Shown here in pieces: positions 8,640-18,176 of a stretch of DNA of 64,000 bases. A model generated the notes under the pieces. That model did not search any database, was not told where the DNA came from, and saw only the letters and a list, made by a program, of their open reading frames with translations. Every line of letters starts with the position of its first letter. Position 1 is the first letter of the stretch. A program made the position numbers and the translations under genes. Source of the stretch: an uncultured Eubacteriaceae bacterium. Its GTDB lineage: Bacteria > Bacillota > Clostridia > Eubacteriales > Eubacteriaceae. The stretch spans positions 1 through 64,000 of the forward strand of contig CAMBHL010000001.1 of the NCBI GenBank assembly GCA_945867155.1. Reading direction: 5' to 3'.

Positions 8640-10627
8640 TTTTTACCTTTATATTTTTTGATTAAATCTCTTATTTTTGCGGCTTTTTCAAAATCTAACT
8701 GACTCGCAGCCAACAGCATTTCTTTATTGAGTTCTTCTAAATCAATTTGCGATACTTTGTTGCTCGGACTGAAATCCTTCTTTTTATATTCAGATGGCGT
8801 TTCAGCAACTTTTGTGACTTCAATAATATCATGAATGTCTTTTTTAACTGTACGAGGAATAATATGATGCTTTTGATTATATTCCCTTTGAATTCTTCTT
8901 CTTCTTTGCGTTTCTTTAATTGCAACATCCATCGATTTTGTAATCGTATCTGCATACATAATGACATGACCGTCCGAGTTTCTTGCAGCACGTCCTATAG
9001 TTTGAATTAATGACGTTTCACTTCTTAAATAACCTTCCTTATCTGCATCCAAAATAGCAACAAGACCAACTTCCGGCAAATCCAATCCTTCACGAAGTAA
9101 ATTAATCCCCACTAAAACGTCAAATTTACCAAGTCGCAACTCTCTCAAAATTTTCATTCTCTCGATGGTATCTATATCAGAGTGTAAATATCTCACTCTA
9201 ATTTGATTTTGTTTTAAATAATCTGTTAAATCTTCTGCCATTTTTTTAGTCAATGTAGTCACTAGTACACGTTCTGACTGAGCCACGGTTTTCCTAATTT
9301 CACTTATAAGATCATCAATTTGACCCTGAGTGCCATGTATCGTTATTTCTGGATCTAATAATCCAGTAGGCCTAATCAACTGTTCAACTACCTGTTGGCT
9401 ATGTTCTTTTTCGTACGGTCCTGGTGTTGCAGACGTGAAAATAATTTGATTGATTTTTCCTTCAAATTCTTGAAAAGTTAAAGGACGATTGTCATACGCT
9501 GATGGGAGACGGAATCCATAATCTACTAAATTTTTCTTTCGAGCGTGATCTCCTGCACTCATGCCGCCAATTTGTGGGATCGAAACATGCGACTCATCTG
9601 CAAACATTAAAAAATCCTGCGGAAAATAATCAATTAATGTGTATGGGGGAGAGCCTGGTTTTGAGCCATTAATATAACGGGTATAATTCTCTATCCCTGT
9701 ACAATACCCCATTTCTTGAAGCATTTCCAAATCGTAATTTGTTCTTTGTAATATTCTCTGGGCTTCAACTAAATAATCATGCGCCTTAAACCAATTATAT
9801 CGTTCACCAAGTTCTTTCCTAATGTCCTTGATGGCATTTTCAAGTCTATCAGGGGTTGTCGTATAATGGGAAGCTGGAAAAATAGCAACGTGACTTAATT
9901 CACCCAGAATTTCTCCTGTAACAACATTTATCTCTGTGATTCGATCTATTTCATCATCAAAAAACTCAATACGTACTGCCTTGTCCGTGGAAGATGCAGG
10001 GAAAATTTCCAAGACATCCCCTCGTACTCTAAAATTGTTTCGTTCAAATCCAATATTATTGCGAACGTATTGAATCTCTACTAGCTTTCGTATAATTTCA
10101 TCTCGATCTTTTTTCATCCCCGGCCGCAATGAAATGACTAAATTTTCATAATCAATCGGACTTCCCAAACCATAGATACAAGAAACCGACGCAATAATAA
10201 TGACATCATTTCTTTCAAATAATGCAGCAGTCGCGGAATGACGAAGCTTGTCGATTTCATCATTTATAGAAGCATCTTTTTCAATAAATAGATCTCTTCC
10301 CGGCACATATGCTTCCGGCTGATAATAGTCATAATAAGACACAAAATATTCAACAGCATTTTCAGGAAAAAAAGATCTAAATTCATTGGCCAATTGCGCT
10401 GCTAGGGTTTTATTATGGGCCAAAATAAGCGTAGGCTTTTGCACTGCTTCAATGACTTTTGCCATGGTATAAGTTTTTCCTGAGCCTGTAACACCCAGTA
10501 AAGTTTGATATTTTAATCCTTTTTTTACGCCATCTGCCAGCTTATCAATGGCTTGCTGCTGGTCTCCCTTTGGTGTAAATTTGGATATTACTTTAAACGG
10601 TTTTGTGAGTTTATTAATCTTATTCAT
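8636..10627 (-). CDS. uvrB: UvrABC excinuclease subunit B
   Basis: The 663-residue helicase-like subunit of nucleotide excision repair verifies damage and recruits UvrC. Visible elements are Walker A GVTGSGKT (45-52), the DNA-gripping beta-hairpin [12 protein letters not shown] near 93-104, the helicase motif [18 protein letters not shown] in motif VI, and a C-terminal UVR motif ([13 protein letters not shown]) that contacts UvrC. It starts 4 bases after the ctpA stop and ends in an ATGA overlap with uvrA. uvrC is not in the window. Confidence 0.97.
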   Translation of the reverse strand: MNKINKLTKPFKVISKFTPKGDQQQAIDKLADGVKKGLKYQTLLGVTGSGKTYTMAKVIEAVQKPTLILAHNKTLAAQLANEFRSFFPENAVEYFVSYYDYYQPEAYVPGRDLFIEKDASINDEIDKLRHSATAALFERNDVIIIASVSCIYGLGSPIDYENLVISLRPGMKKDRDEIIRKLVEIQYVRNNIGFERNNFRVRGDVLEIFPASSTDKAVRIEFFDDEIDRITEINVVTGEILGELSHVAIFPASHYTTTPDRLENAIKDIRKELGERYNWFKAHDYLVEAQRILQRTNYDLEMLQEMGYCTGIENYTRYINGSKPGSPPYTLIDYFPQDFLMFADESHVSIPQIGGMSAGDHARKKNLVDYGFRLPSAYDNRPLTFQEFEGKINQIIFTSATPGPYEKEHSQQVVEQLIRPTGLLDPEITIHGTQGQIDDLISEIRKTVAQSERVLVTTLTKKMAEDLTDYLKQNQIRVRYLHSDIDTIERMKILRELRLGKFDVLVGINLLREGLDLPEVGLVAILDADKEGYLRSETSLIQTIGRAARNSDGHVIMYADTITKSMDVAIKETQRRRRIQREYNQKHHIIPRTVKKDIHDIIEVTKVAETPSEYKKKDFSPSNKVSQIDLEELNKEMLLAASQLDFEKAAKIRDLIKKYKGKK

Positions 10628-10631
10628 ATTA

Positions 10632-11840
10632 TTATTTATTAGATATTTTTGAAGTCAAAACTTCTATTGCTTTTTCAAATGGCAAATCATTCTGAGTAAG
10701 ATAGTTTGTGGATGTATTTTCCTGTGAAACAACAATATCCGGTGTTATTCCCTTTTTGTTAATATTTCTTCCTTTTGGCGTATAATACTGTGCAATCGTC
10801 AATTGATATCCCGTTCCATCTTGAAGTGATGTAACACCTTGTACAATACCTTTTCCGAAAGTCTGGGTGCCGATAATCGTAGCTTTTTTATAATCTTGCA
10901 TAGCACCTGTTAATATTTCTGAAGCACTTGCCGTATGCTCATTAACTAAAATAACCATTGGCAGTTTCACTTGGCTCTTACTTGTTGCTTGATAGTCTTC
11001 ATCGTTACCGTTTCTTCCCTTGGTACTGACAACTTTTCCCTTGGAAATCAATTGATCGCAAATATTAACAGAAGTATCAACAATACCTCCTCCATTTTCT
11101 CTTAAATCAATAATTAATCCCTGGATTTTTTGTTTTCTTAATAATGCTAATTGCGTTGCGAATTCTTTATCTGTATTTTTGGCAAATTCAGTAATATAAA
11201 TATAACCTATTTTTTTACCATCACGTTCAAATGTTTGCGATGCTACTGTCGCGTTTTTAACAGAAGTACGGCGAATCTTAAAATTCTTTTCCTGATTATT
11301 TCGCAGTACCGTTAAATTAACATAAGAGGACGATGTTTTACTCCTAACTTTTTTAGCAACTGCAGAAGCACCCTTTTTTAAATATATTTTTCCATTTATC
11401 GATTTTATGACATCTCCGGATCTTAATCCGGCCTTTTCCGCAGGTGAATCCTTCATCACGGATGCAATATAGGCATTTTTCTGTTCATCTTCACTTAATA
11501 CAACGCCAATTCCATAATACGAGCCCGAAATTTCTTCATTAAGTTTATTATATTCCCGCTTGTCATAATAAATGGAATATTTATCTCCAAGTGATTTAAA
11601 CATTCCTTTATAAGCTTCATCTGATACTTTTTGAATATTTACTTTTTTATAAAAATTCTTTTGAATCGAATTTTCTAATAATGCAAATTTATCAACTGAT
11701 GCCGCTATTTCTGACGTATCAGCTTTGTATACATAATGGTGCTTCAGTCTTAAAATCCCGGTTCCGGTTAATAAAAAAGTGAATAAGTTGGTTAAAATGA
11801 TAATCGCAATAATAATAATATTTCTTTTTTTAGTCTTCAT
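10632..11840 (-). CDS. S41 family C-terminal processing peptidase with PDZ domain
   Basis: This 402-residue serine protease of the CtpA/CtpB type has an N-terminal membrane anchor (about 8-30) and should act outside the membrane. A PDZ domain spans about 100-180 ([30 protein letters not shown]). The peptidase core has the family Ser305 in TASASEIL and Lys330 in TFGKGIVQG, the Ser-Lys dyad. In many Firmicutes a ctpA-like gene follows ftsEX and is linked to peptidoglycan hydrolase control; the same order is seen here, though a hairpin at 11908-11942 lies between them. It runs on into uvrB after 4 bases. Confidence 0.94.
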   Translation of the reverse strand: MKTKKRNIIIIAIIILTNLFTFLLTGTGILRLKHHYVYKADTSEIAASVDKFALLENSIQKNFYKKVNIQKVSDEAYKGMFKSLGDKYSIYYDKREYNKLNEEISGSYYGIGVVLSEDEQKNAYIASVMKDSPAEKAGLRSGDVIKSINGKIYLKKGASAVAKKVRSKTSSSYVNLTVLRNNQEKNFKIRRTSVKNATVASQTFERDGKKIGYIYITEFAKNTDKEFATQLALLRKQKIQGLIIDLRENGGGIVDTSVNICDQLISKGKVVSTKGRNGNDEDYQATSKSQVKLPMVILVNEHTASASEILTGAMQDYKKATIIGTQTFGKGIVQGVTSLQDGTGYQLTIAQYYTPKGRNINKKGITPDIVVSQENTSTNYLTQNDLPFEKAIEVLTSKISNK

Positions 11841-11907
11841 CTGTAATCTTCCCCATTGTTCGTAATAATATAGTAATTTATTCTATCATAGCTGTCTCTT
11901 ATAGAGA

Positions 11908-11942
11908 AAGAAATAAAGCCTTAAACGTCTATTACGTTTAAG
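11908..11942 (-). terminator. Probable weak terminator between ftsX and ctpA
   Basis: A perfect 9-bp inverted repeat (11920-11928 with 11934-11942, 5-base loop) is followed on the minus strand by GCTTTATTTCTT, a broken T-run. It probably gives partial termination, leaving room for ctpA to be read from both ftsEX and a local start. Confidence 0.55.
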
Positions 11943-11960
11943 ACTTTTGTTCGATTTTTA

Positions 11961-12872
11961 TTAAACATCTAAAAATTTTCTAATTGCGACATGACTTCCA
12001 ATTGTTCCTATAAGAATGCCATAGGCAAGGAAAAAAATAACGATCTTTCCTATCAATGCAGAAGGTGAAGCCAAATTAGCTGTAATCGGAAGCAGCGCAT
12101 TACCGCTTAAATATCCAAGGACATAATAATATCCCGTTCGTACAGCCAACGTTGCTGCCAATGCCGCAATGATTCCTAAAAAAGCACCTTCTAATAAGAA
12201 AGGAGCCCGTATATAATTATCAGTCGCACCTACATATTTCATAATTCCTATTTCTTTTCTTCTGGCAAATACAGTCAGTTTAATTGTATTGTAAATCAAG
12301 AAATATGAAATAACGGACAAAACAATTACAACGAAAAGACAGAACATATTAATAAAATGACTGAAGTTAGTTAATGCCTGGATATAATCTCTGCCATATT
12401 TAATATATTCTATGCCAGTATTGCCCTGCTGATTATACTTTTCAATTTGTGATTTTATTTTACCGAGCTGGTTGGCATTTTTTGCTCTGACAATGTAGGA
12501 TTCAGGCATAGGATTATTTTTCGAATTAATAGTTCCGGCTAAACTGGAGGAACTATCTAATTGTTTTGAAAAATTCTTTAATGCTGTTGTTTTTGATTCA
12601 TATTGAACTGATTTAATCAAATTATTTTGTTCTAAATAATTTTTTAAAGCATCTTTCTGTTGTTGTGTACAATTTTGAGTCATGAAAACTTGAATCCGCA
12701 GATTTCCTTCAACATGTTGAGTCACTTGACGGATATTCATCGTAATGACCAAAAAAATACCTAGTATAACCAGAGCTGCAGTCATTGAAATAATAGAGGC
12801 TAAGCTCATTAGGGAATTTCTGCGTAAACTCTGTCCTGCATCGCGTATTGTCGATCTACGAAGATTAAACAT
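11961..12872 (-). CDS. ftsX: Cell-division ABC transporter permease FtsX
   Basis: The 303-residue protein has one N-terminal membrane helix (about 22-46), a large extracellular loop with the DALKNYLE / ESYIVRAKN pattern typical of FtsX, and three C-terminal membrane helices, with the cytoplasmic motif TVFARRKEIGIMKYVGATDNYI that couples to FtsE. FtsEX does not transport a solute; it gates a peptidoglycan hydrolase at the septum or sidewall. The start overlaps the ftsE stop by 8 bases (ATGTTTAA). Confidence 0.95.
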   Translation of the reverse strand: MFNLRRSTIRDAGQSLRRNSLMSLASIISMTAALVILGIFLVITMNIRQVTQHVEGNLRIQVFMTQNCTQQQKDALKNYLEQNNLIKSVQYESKTTALKNFSKQLDSSSSLAGTINSKNNPMPESYIVRAKNANQLGKIKSQIEKYNQQGNTGIEYIKYGRDYIQALTNFSHFINMFCLFVVIVLSVISYFLIYNTIKLTVFARRKEIGIMKYVGATDNYIRAPFLLEGAFLGIIAALAATLAVRTGYYYVLGYLSGNALLPITANLASPSALIGKIVIFFLAYGILIGTIGSHVAIRKFLDV

Positions 12873-13551
12873 TCGCTATTCCACCTTTACTGCTATCTCC
12901 TGTTAAGATGCCATTTTCAAGAGTTAATACCCGTTTATTCAACAATCTTACGATATTCATATCATGGGTAACAACAACGGTGGTCGTCCCATGTCTATTA
13001 ATTTCAAGAAGAATGCGCATAATGTCCTTCGATGTTTCTGGATCCAGATTCCCAGTCGGTTCATCACAAATCAAAATACTGGGGTTATTAATAATTGCAC
13101 GAGCAATAACAACACGCTGCTGTTCTCCTCCTGAAAGCTCATGTGGATAATGATACATTCTATCTGACAGTCCAACCATACTCAAAGCCAATGGGACTTT
13201 TTTTCGGATTTTCTTTTCTGGACGGCCAATTATTTCCATTGCATAAGCTACATTCTCGTATACATTTTTATTTTCCAGTAAACGAAAATCTTGAAAAACA
13301 ACTCCCAATTTTCTTCTTAAATACGGGATTTGAGATTTTGATAATTTCGAAATGTCATGTCCTTTAATGCGTACAACTCCTTTTGTTGCATCAATTTCGC
13401 GCAATAACAATTTAATAAAAGTGGACTTTCCTGCACCACTGCGACCAACTAAAAATACAAATTCTCCGCTTTCAATACGAAGATTAATGTCTTTTAAAGC
13501 ATCTTTTTCGTTTTTTTCATATGTTTTTGTAACATTATCAAATTCAATCAT
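12865..13551 (-). CDS. ftsE: Cell-division ATP-binding protein FtsE
   Basis: The 228-residue ABC ATPase has Walker A GRSGAGKST near 37-45, Q-loop VFQDFRLL, signature LSGGEQQRVVIARAI near 140, Walker B ILICDEPTGNLDP and the H-loop VVVTHD. It is the ATPase partner of FtsX and drives peptidoglycan-hydrolase activation during growth and division. It is the first gene of the ftsEX unit, with a good promoter (13574-13602) just upstream. The ATG has an AGAGAAC site, a weak Shine-Dalgarno. Confidence 0.96.
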   Translation of the reverse strand: MIEFDNVTKTYEKNEKDALKDINLRIESGEFVFLVGRSGAGKSTFIKLLLREIDATKGVVRIKGHDISKLSKSQIPYLRRKLGVVFQDFRLLENKNVYENVAYAMEIIGRPEKKIRKKVPLALSMVGLSDRMYHYPHELSGGEQQRVVIARAIINNPSILICDEPTGNLDPETSKDIMRILLEINRHGTTTVVVTHDMNIVRLLNKRVLTLENGILTGDSSKGGIANV

Positions 13552-13573
13552 AGTGTTCTCTTTCTATTTTAAG

Positions 13574-13602
13574 ATTATACTATTTTAAAATTAATCATTC
13601 AA
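13574..13602 (-). promoter_or_regulatory. Vegetative promoter for ftsEX
   Basis: On the minus strand, TTGAAT (13602-13597) is separated by 17 bases from TATAAT (13579-13574), about 22 bases before the ftsE ATG. This is close to the housekeeping sigma-A consensus. Confidence 0.75.
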
Positions 13603-13659
13603 TTTCTAACATAGTATAACGCAAGAGTTCATTTTATACAAATTATTTCAGTGTTCTTT

Positions 13660-13692
13660 AAAAAAAGGCATACCAAAATATTTGGTATGCCT
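13660..13692 (-). terminator. Intrinsic terminator after metK
   Basis: A perfect 12-bp inverted repeat (13666-13677 with 13681-13692, 3-base loop) is followed on the minus strand by a T-run. It lies 15 bases past the metK stop. Confidence 0.9.
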
Positions 13693-13706
13693 CATAAAAT
13701 GATGAT

Positions 13707-14873
13707 TTACAGAGCTTTACTAAAGCAGTCAACTAAACTCAGTTTTTCCCACGGTAAGTCTAAGTCATCTCTTCCAAAATGACCATATGCTGCAGTCTGT
13801 TTGTAAATCGGTCTTCTTAAGTCTAAATTCTTAATAATCGCATCTGGACGCAAATCAACATTCTTTTCAATGAGTTCTACAATCTTATCATCGGGAATGC
13901 TGCCCGTTCCAAATGTATCAACAAAAATCGAAACTGGTTTTGCGACACCAATTGCGTACGCAAGCTGTACTTCACAACGTTTTGCTAATTTCGCTGCGAC
14001 GATATTTTTAGCAATCCATCTTGCTGCATACGCGGCAGAACGGTCAACTTTTGTTGGATCTTTTCCGGAAAAAGCTCCGCCACCATGACGTCCAACGCCG
14101 CCATAGGTATCCACGATTATTTTTCTTCCTGTCAACCCTGCATCACCCTGCGGGCCTCCAATGACAAAACGCCCTGTTGGATTGACAAAGATTTTGGTTT
14201 CATCATCCATCATATTGCTATCAATCACTGGTTTAATAACATGGTTAATAATATCCTGGCGAATGGTTTCTGAATCTACTTCTGCACTGTGTTGAGTTGA
14301 AATTACAACCGTATCAACGCGTACTGGTGTATTGCCGTCATATTCTACGGTTACCTGCGACTTCCCATCTGGACGCAAATAATCAAGTTCGCCATTTTTT
14401 CTGACTTTAGCTAACTGTTTAGTCAATTTATGTGCCAATGAAATCGGCATGGGCATGAATTCAGGGGTTTCATCGCAAGCAAACCCGAACATCATGCCTT
14501 GATCTCCTGCACCGGTATTCATATCGCCGCCTTCTTTGCTTTCCAAAGATTCATCGACACCCATCGCAATATCACTGGATTGTTCATCAATCGATGTTAA
14601 TACAGCGCAAGTATCGCAGTCGAATCCATATTTTGCACGGTCATATCCAATTTCTCTAATTGTTTCGCGTGCAATTTTAGGAATATCAATGTAGCAATCA
14701 GTTGTAATTTCACCCGTAATGAGAACTAAGCCAGTTGCAACAGATGTTTCACATGCTACACGTCCCATAGGGTCCTTTTCCATAATTGCATCCAGAACTG
14801 CATCTGAAATTTGATCGCAAATCTTATCCGGATGCCCTTCTGTTACTGACTCAGAAGTAAATAATCTTTTCAT
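13707..14873 (-). CDS. metK: S-adenosylmethionine synthetase
   Basis: The 388-residue enzyme makes SAM from methionine and ATP. Family motifs are present in order: [13 protein letters not shown] near the N-terminus (ATP and metal binding), [12 protein letters not shown] near 120 (hexapeptide loop) and [17 protein letters not shown] near 265 (P-loop-like). Length is normal. The ATG has a GGAG site and the gene is preceded by a SAM-I riboswitch with its terminator, so expression falls when SAM is abundant. The product feeds the SAM-dependent enzymes of this window, including both TrmD copies. It is monocistronic, closed by the terminator at 13660-13692. Confidence 0.98.
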   Translation of the reverse strand: MKRLFTSESVTEGHPDKICDQISDAVLDAIMEKDPMGRVACETSVATGLVLITGEITTDCYIDIPKIARETIREIGYDRAKYGFDCDTCAVLTSIDEQSSDIAMGVDESLESKEGGDMNTGAGDQGMMFGFACDETPEFMPMPISLAHKLTKQLAKVRKNGELDYLRPDGKSQVTVEYDGNTPVRVDTVVISTQHSAEVDSETIRQDIINHVIKPVIDSNMMDDETKIFVNPTGRFVIGGPQGDAGLTGRKIIVDTYGGVGRHGGGAFSGKDPTKVDRSAAYAARWIAKNIVAAKLAKRCEVQLAYAIGVAKPVSIFVDTFGTGSIPDDKIVELIEKNVDLRPDAIIKNLDLRRPIYKQTAAYGHFGRDDLDLPWEKLSLVDCFSKAL

Positions 14874-14896
14874 AGTTTCTCCTTTTTCTATTAATT

Positions 14897-15044
14897 AAAA
14901 AATCCCACTTTTAATAATAATGTGGGATCTTTTTCCCATCATTCAGTTTCCTGAAGGTATTGGCACCATGCTATTGCTGGTTGCCGGGCTTCATTGGGCC
15001 TTTCCCTCCACCACTCTAGATAGGCTAATATTCATCTTTACGCG
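14897..15044 (-). promoter_or_regulatory. SAM-I (S-box) riboswitch with terminator, upstream of metK
   Basis: Read on the minus strand, the leader has the S-box core: CTATCTAGAGTGGTGGAGGG (about 15023-15004), GGCCCAATGAAGCCCGGCAA (15001-14982), then GGTGCCAATACC and a closing segment. It is followed by an expression-platform hairpin (arms near 14902-14908 and 14922-14928) with a T-run reaching 14897. SAM binding should favour this terminator and switch metK off. The likely transcript start is near 15044, downstream of the promoter at 15051-15079. Confidence 0.95.
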
Positions 15045-15050
15045 GTGTTC

Positions 15051-15079
15051 ATAATAACGCTACCTTATTCTTTTGTCAA
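15051..15079 (-). promoter_or_regulatory. Vegetative promoter for the metK riboswitch leader
   Basis: A perfect TTGACA (15079-15074) and TATTAT (15056-15051) are spaced by 17 bases on the minus strand, just upstream of the S-box aptamer. Confidence 0.8.
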
Positions 15080-15099
15080 CAAAATTTTTCATTGGTATT

Positions 15100-15486
15100 T
15101 TATAAATAATAACCGGCAGACGTAAAAGCACCTTCTATGTGTTTTATATATATTTTTTCACCTCGTCTTCCAACAACTTCAATCACATCAAATCGCATCC
15201 CCTTATTGCGAATTTTCTTTTTTTGCATAAATAAAATGGCAGTTTTAATGATGTGCTGTTGTTTCCTTATATTAACTGCTTGACCTGGCGTACCATGTTT
15301 CATATCTGTTCTGTATTTTACTTCAGTAAAAACATAAAGGTTATGGACGGATGAAATAATATCAATTTCGCCTGTATTGTCCGAATAATTCCGTGCAATA
15401 ATTTTATGTCCCTTATGTGTTTCAAGATAATAAGCCGCGATATCTTCTGCCCAATTTCCCTTTTTTCGATTATATTTTTTATCCAT
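15100..15486 (-). CDS. UPF0102 (YraN) family nuclease-fold protein
   Basis: The 128-residue protein has the restriction-endonuclease-like core seen in YraN: GEIDII (39-44) with Asp42, and FTEVKYR (53-59) with Glu55 and Lys57, the PD-(D/E)xK arrangement. The family's substrate is not firmly established; a role in DNA processing or recombination is inferred from the fold. It is almost always next to rnhB, as here. Its ATG overlaps the rnhB stop by 8 bases (ATGGATAA). It is the last gene of the rplS-lepB-rbgA-rnhB-yraN run. Confidence 0.9.
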   Translation of the reverse strand: MDKKYNRKKGNWAEDIAAYYLETHKGHKIIARNYSDNTGEIDIISSVHNLYVFTEVKYRTDMKHGTPGQAVNIRKQQHIIKTAILFMQKKKIRNKGMRFDVIEVVGRRGEKIYIKHIEGAFTSAGYYL

Positions 15487-16288
15487 TTTTATCTATAATA
15501 TTTTGAACAAAGGACACTCTGTGAATAGGTGTCAGCCCACAATGACGGATGGCTTGTATATGCTCTGATGTTCCGTAACCTTTATTTTTATCAAAAGCAT
15601 ACTGCGGGTAAAGTTTTGCATACTTCTTCATCAACTGATCGCGGTAAACTTTAGCTACAATGCTGGCTGCCCCTATTGAATAACATTTTTCATCTCCATG
15701 AACATAGGATTTGCTTGCGATCTTCATTTCGAGATTAACAGCATCTATTATCAATAAATCCGGAATCAAGGAAAGATTTTTAACTGCCATATACATCGCT
15801 AACTTTGTAGAATTGTAGATATTGATCTGATCGATTGTACGAGGACCAATCTGGGCAATTCCTATTGAAATTGCCTCTTTTTCTATCTTCTTAGCTAATG
15901 CTTCTCTTTTCTTTTCTGGTAATTTTTTTGAATCGTCGATCCCTAAAATCCAAGAATCTGATGGTAAGACGGCTGCTGCTGCAACAACAGGACCTGCTAG
16001 AGGTCCTCGGCCAACCTCATCTATTCCTGCAATCATCTTATATCCTTTTGCATAAAGAATATTTTCTCTTTTTTTCTTGAGACATATTTTTTGAATACTT
16101 TGTCGCCGAGCAAGCGCTTGTTTCTCTACTTTTTTTATAAAACTTTGAATACCTTTCCGTGGATCTGCTCTTAAAAAAGCAATTAATTGATTTTTTCCAT
16201 GATCATCACTTTGCTCATATATTTTTTTTATTTGAGCAATAGTCATTTGAAAAAGCTGATCTTGGGTATACACAGCCCTCATTTGCAT
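15479..16288 (-). CDS. rnhB: Ribonuclease HII
   Basis: The 269-residue endonuclease cuts RNA in RNA-DNA hybrids and single ribonucleotides in DNA. The catalytic GIDEVGRGPLAGP is at 88-100 (Asp90, Glu91), with a further acidic residue in LLIIDAVNL near 182 and the Tyr-containing KGYGTSEH near the C-terminus. An 80-residue helical N-terminal extension precedes the core; such an extension is known in Firmicutes RnhB. The ATG overlaps the rbgA stop (TAATG), and the stop overlaps yraN, so the three are coupled. Confidence 0.95.
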   Translation of the reverse strand: MQMRAVYTQDQLFQMTIAQIKKIYEQSDDHGKNQLIAFLRADPRKGIQSFIKKVEKQALARRQSIQKICLKKKRENILYAKGYKMIAGIDEVGRGPLAGPVVAAAAVLPSDSWILGIDDSKKLPEKKREALAKKIEKEAISIGIAQIGPRTIDQINIYNSTKLAMYMAVKNLSLIPDLLIIDAVNLEMKIASKSYVHGDEKCYSIGAASIVAKVYRDQLMKKYAKLYPQYAFDKNKGYGTSEHIQAIRHCGLTPIHRVSFVQNIIDKNG

Positions 16289-17118
16289 TACGCTCCAAAG
16301 GTATCAATCGTAATTCTTCCAAATTTACCATCTTTAAAATCTTTTAAGAGCATATTGGCAGCACGTTCGTAATCAAAAACGCCCCCCCGTAACTTCAAGT
16401 TCTTCTTATCGCAAATCATCTCAAAAACTTCCCACGGTTTTTTTTGAGAAATATCATCGATCTCATAACGTGTTTGAAGACGATCCGGATATCTCTCACA
16501 AAGAAACTTTACAAGCTCACCTGCTAAATTTTCTGTCTCAAAAATTGTATCTTTGATCGATCCAATCCATGCAAGTTCATTGCCAACACGTTCCGAATCA
16601 AATTTAGGCCATAAAATTCCAGGTGTATCGAGCAGCATTGTTTTAGCATCAACTTGTATCCACTGCTGCCCTTTTGTCACACCGGGTTTGTTGCCAGTAA
16701 CAGCCTTCTTTTTGCTAGCTAACGTATTAATGACAGCGCTCTTTCCAACATTAGGAATACCGCAGATTAAACACCTTCTGGATTGAATATTTTGCAATAT
16801 TTTTAATAGCTGAGTTCGACATTGCCGGGTATAGGCAGTAAACGCCAATACAAAAGTAGTGTTATTTTTTGCTTTGATCTCATCAATCCATTTTTGAGTC
16901 ATAACTGGATCTGCAAGATCAGATTTATTCAGTAAAATAATATGATTTTTTTTCCTTTTTTTTAACAAATCAGCAATTTTAGGATTTTGACTTGCCCTTG
17001 GAATTCTAGCATCCAATATTTCAATAACGGTATCTACTAGTTTGATTTTTTCATTAATTTGCCGTGTTGCTTTTGCCATGTGACCCGGATACCACTGCAA
17101 TTGTTTCGACTGTGTCAT
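16288..17118 (-). CDS. rbgA: Ribosome biogenesis GTPase RbgA (YlqF)
   Basis: This circularly permuted GTPase matures the 50S subunit. The G motifs come in permuted order: G4 NKSD (64-67), G1 GIPNVGKS (120-127), G3 DTPG (164-167), then an RNA-binding helical C-terminal domain. The N-terminal QWYPGHMAKATRQ is the RbgA signature. I start it at the ATG at 17118, inside ATGA overlapping the lepB stop, because homologues begin a few residues before this signature; an upstream ATG at 17133 would add five residues. It sits between lepB and rnhB, the usual Firmicutes order. Confidence 0.94.
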   Translation of the reverse strand: MTQSKQLQWYPGHMAKATRQINEKIKLVDTVIEILDARIPRASQNPKIADLLKKRKKNHIILLNKSDLADPVMTQKWIDEIKAKNNTTFVLAFTAYTRQCRTQLLKILQNIQSRRCLICGIPNVGKSAVINTLASKKKAVTGNKPGVTKGQQWIQVDAKTMLLDTPGILWPKFDSERVGNELAWIGSIKDTIFETENLAGELVKFLCERYPDRLQTRYEIDDISQKKPWEVFEMICDKKNLKLRGGVFDYERAANMLLKDFKDGKFGRITIDTFGA

Positions 17119-17654
17119 TCTACTTTTCCCCATTTACTAAATGGCCAAAATCGAAATACGACATGACCAATAATGTCTTTTCTTTTAACAAATCCTAAAT
17201 CAGCGAATCGGCTATCTGAACTGTTTGCTCGATTATCGCCCATGACAAAATATTTTCCCTTGGGAATCTTTGTTTTTGGATAATCGCCATAAGGTGTCTT
17301 GCTTATATAAGGCTCTTTCAACAATTTATTATTGCGATACACCTTCATATCTCTAATTTCAATCGTATCTCCGCCCTTTGCAATAACGCGTTTGACATAA
17401 TCCACACCAGGTGAATAGCGTAAAACAACAATATCACCATAATCTGGATTGCCGATTTTATATTCTATCTTATTAAGCACCAGTCTCTGTCCTTGATGCA
17501 GCGTTGGCTTCATTGAAGGACCCTGAACTACTACAAAATCAATAAAAAATAATTTTATGATCAATGCAATACTGACTGCAATTGCAATAGAAATGACCCA
17601 ATCCTTTGGACTGGCCTGATCATTGCCCGCTAAATGTTCAGATTGATTTGCCAT
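17115..17654 (-). CDS. lepB: Signal peptidase I
   Basis: The 179-residue membrane-anchored protease removes signal peptides from secreted proteins. A single N-terminal membrane helix (about 18-40) is followed by the catalytic Ser47 in QGPSMKPTL, the Lys88 base in DYVKRVIAKGGD, and the conserved VMGDNRANSSDSR box. I choose the ATG at 17654, which has GAGGAG 7 bases upstream. The longer frame to 17711 would begin before a terminator-like hairpin (17679-17699) and has no good ribosome site. The gene follows rplS and overlaps rbgA. Confidence 0.95.
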   Translation of the reverse strand: MANQSEHLAGNDQASPKDWVISIAIAVSIALIIKLFFIDFVVVQGPSMKPTLHQGQRLVLNKIEYKIGNPDYGDIVVLRYSPGVDYVKRVIAKGGDTIEIRDMKVYRNNKLLKEPYISKTPYGDYPKTKIPKGKYFVMGDNRANSSDSRFADLGFVKRKDIIGHVVFRFWPFSKWGKVE

Positions 17655-17678
17655 ATTTTCTCCTCGTTCATATAAAAT

Positions 17679-17699
17679 AAGGGTCCACAAAGGACCCTT
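17679..17699 (-). terminator. Hairpin between rplS and lepB, probable partial terminator
   Basis: An 8-bp perfect inverted repeat (17679-17686 with 17692-17699, 5-base loop) is followed on the minus strand by ATTTTAT. The T-run is short, so partial termination or transcript-end protection after rplS is more likely than a full stop. Confidence 0.6.
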
Positions 17700-17727
17700 A
17701 GATTTTTTCATTGATCAATTAAATAAA

Positions 17728-18069
17728 TTAATCTCTGCTCTTAACTTTTGCCGCTTTACCAACGCGTTCACGAAGGTAATTTAATTTTGCACGTCTGACC
17801 TTACCTTTACGAATGACATCAATTTGTGCAACTTTTGGAGAATGCACAGGGAAAGTTCTTTCTACACCAATACCGGAAGATAATTTACGAACCGTAAAAG
17901 ATTCATTAATTCCACCGTGTTGTTTTTTAAGAACAATGCCTTCAAACATCTGAATTCTTTCTCTTTTGCCTTCAATAACTCGTACATGGACACGAACGGT
18001 ATCCCCCACATCGAACGGGGTGATATCCTTTTTCATATTATCTTCCTGAACTTTTTTTAATAAATCCAT
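17728..18069 (-). CDS. rplS: 50S ribosomal protein L19
   Basis: The 113-residue protein is L19 of the large subunit, at the interface with the small subunit. The family patterns [28 protein letters not shown] and [19 protein letters not shown] are intact, with a basic C-terminus ([18 protein letters not shown]). Length is normal. AAAGGAGTAGATAGTT precedes the ATG. It follows trmD, but a consensus-like promoter at 18148-18176 and a 70-base leader suggest extra or separate transcription. Confidence 0.98.
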   Translation of the reverse strand: MDLLKKVQEDNMKKDITPFDVGDTVRVHVRVIEGKRERIQMFEGIVLKKQHGGINESFTVRKLSSGIGVERTFPVHSPKVAQIDVIRKGKVRRAKLNYLRERVGKAAKVKSRD

Positions 18070-18147
18070 AACTATCTACTCCTTTAACTGAAAATTTGAA
18101 GATCATTCGTAAAATCATTACCAGAGGATCATCAAGATTGCCTTCTT

Positions 18148-18176
18148 ATTTTAATTGAAGAAGCTTATGATTTCAA
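18148..18176 (-). promoter_or_regulatory. Probable promoter for rplS, overlapping the end of trmD
   Basis: TTGAAA (18176-18171) and TAAAAT (18153-18148) are 17 bases apart on the minus strand. Transcription would start near 18141 and give a 70-base leader before rplS containing several short complementary segments. Confidence 0.6.

Noticed and set aside
17655..17711. A longer signal peptidase start at 17711
   Set aside because: The extra 19 codons pass through a terminator-like hairpin, lack a ribosome site and are absent from typical LepB proteins. The ATG at 17654 has GAGGAG at good spacing.
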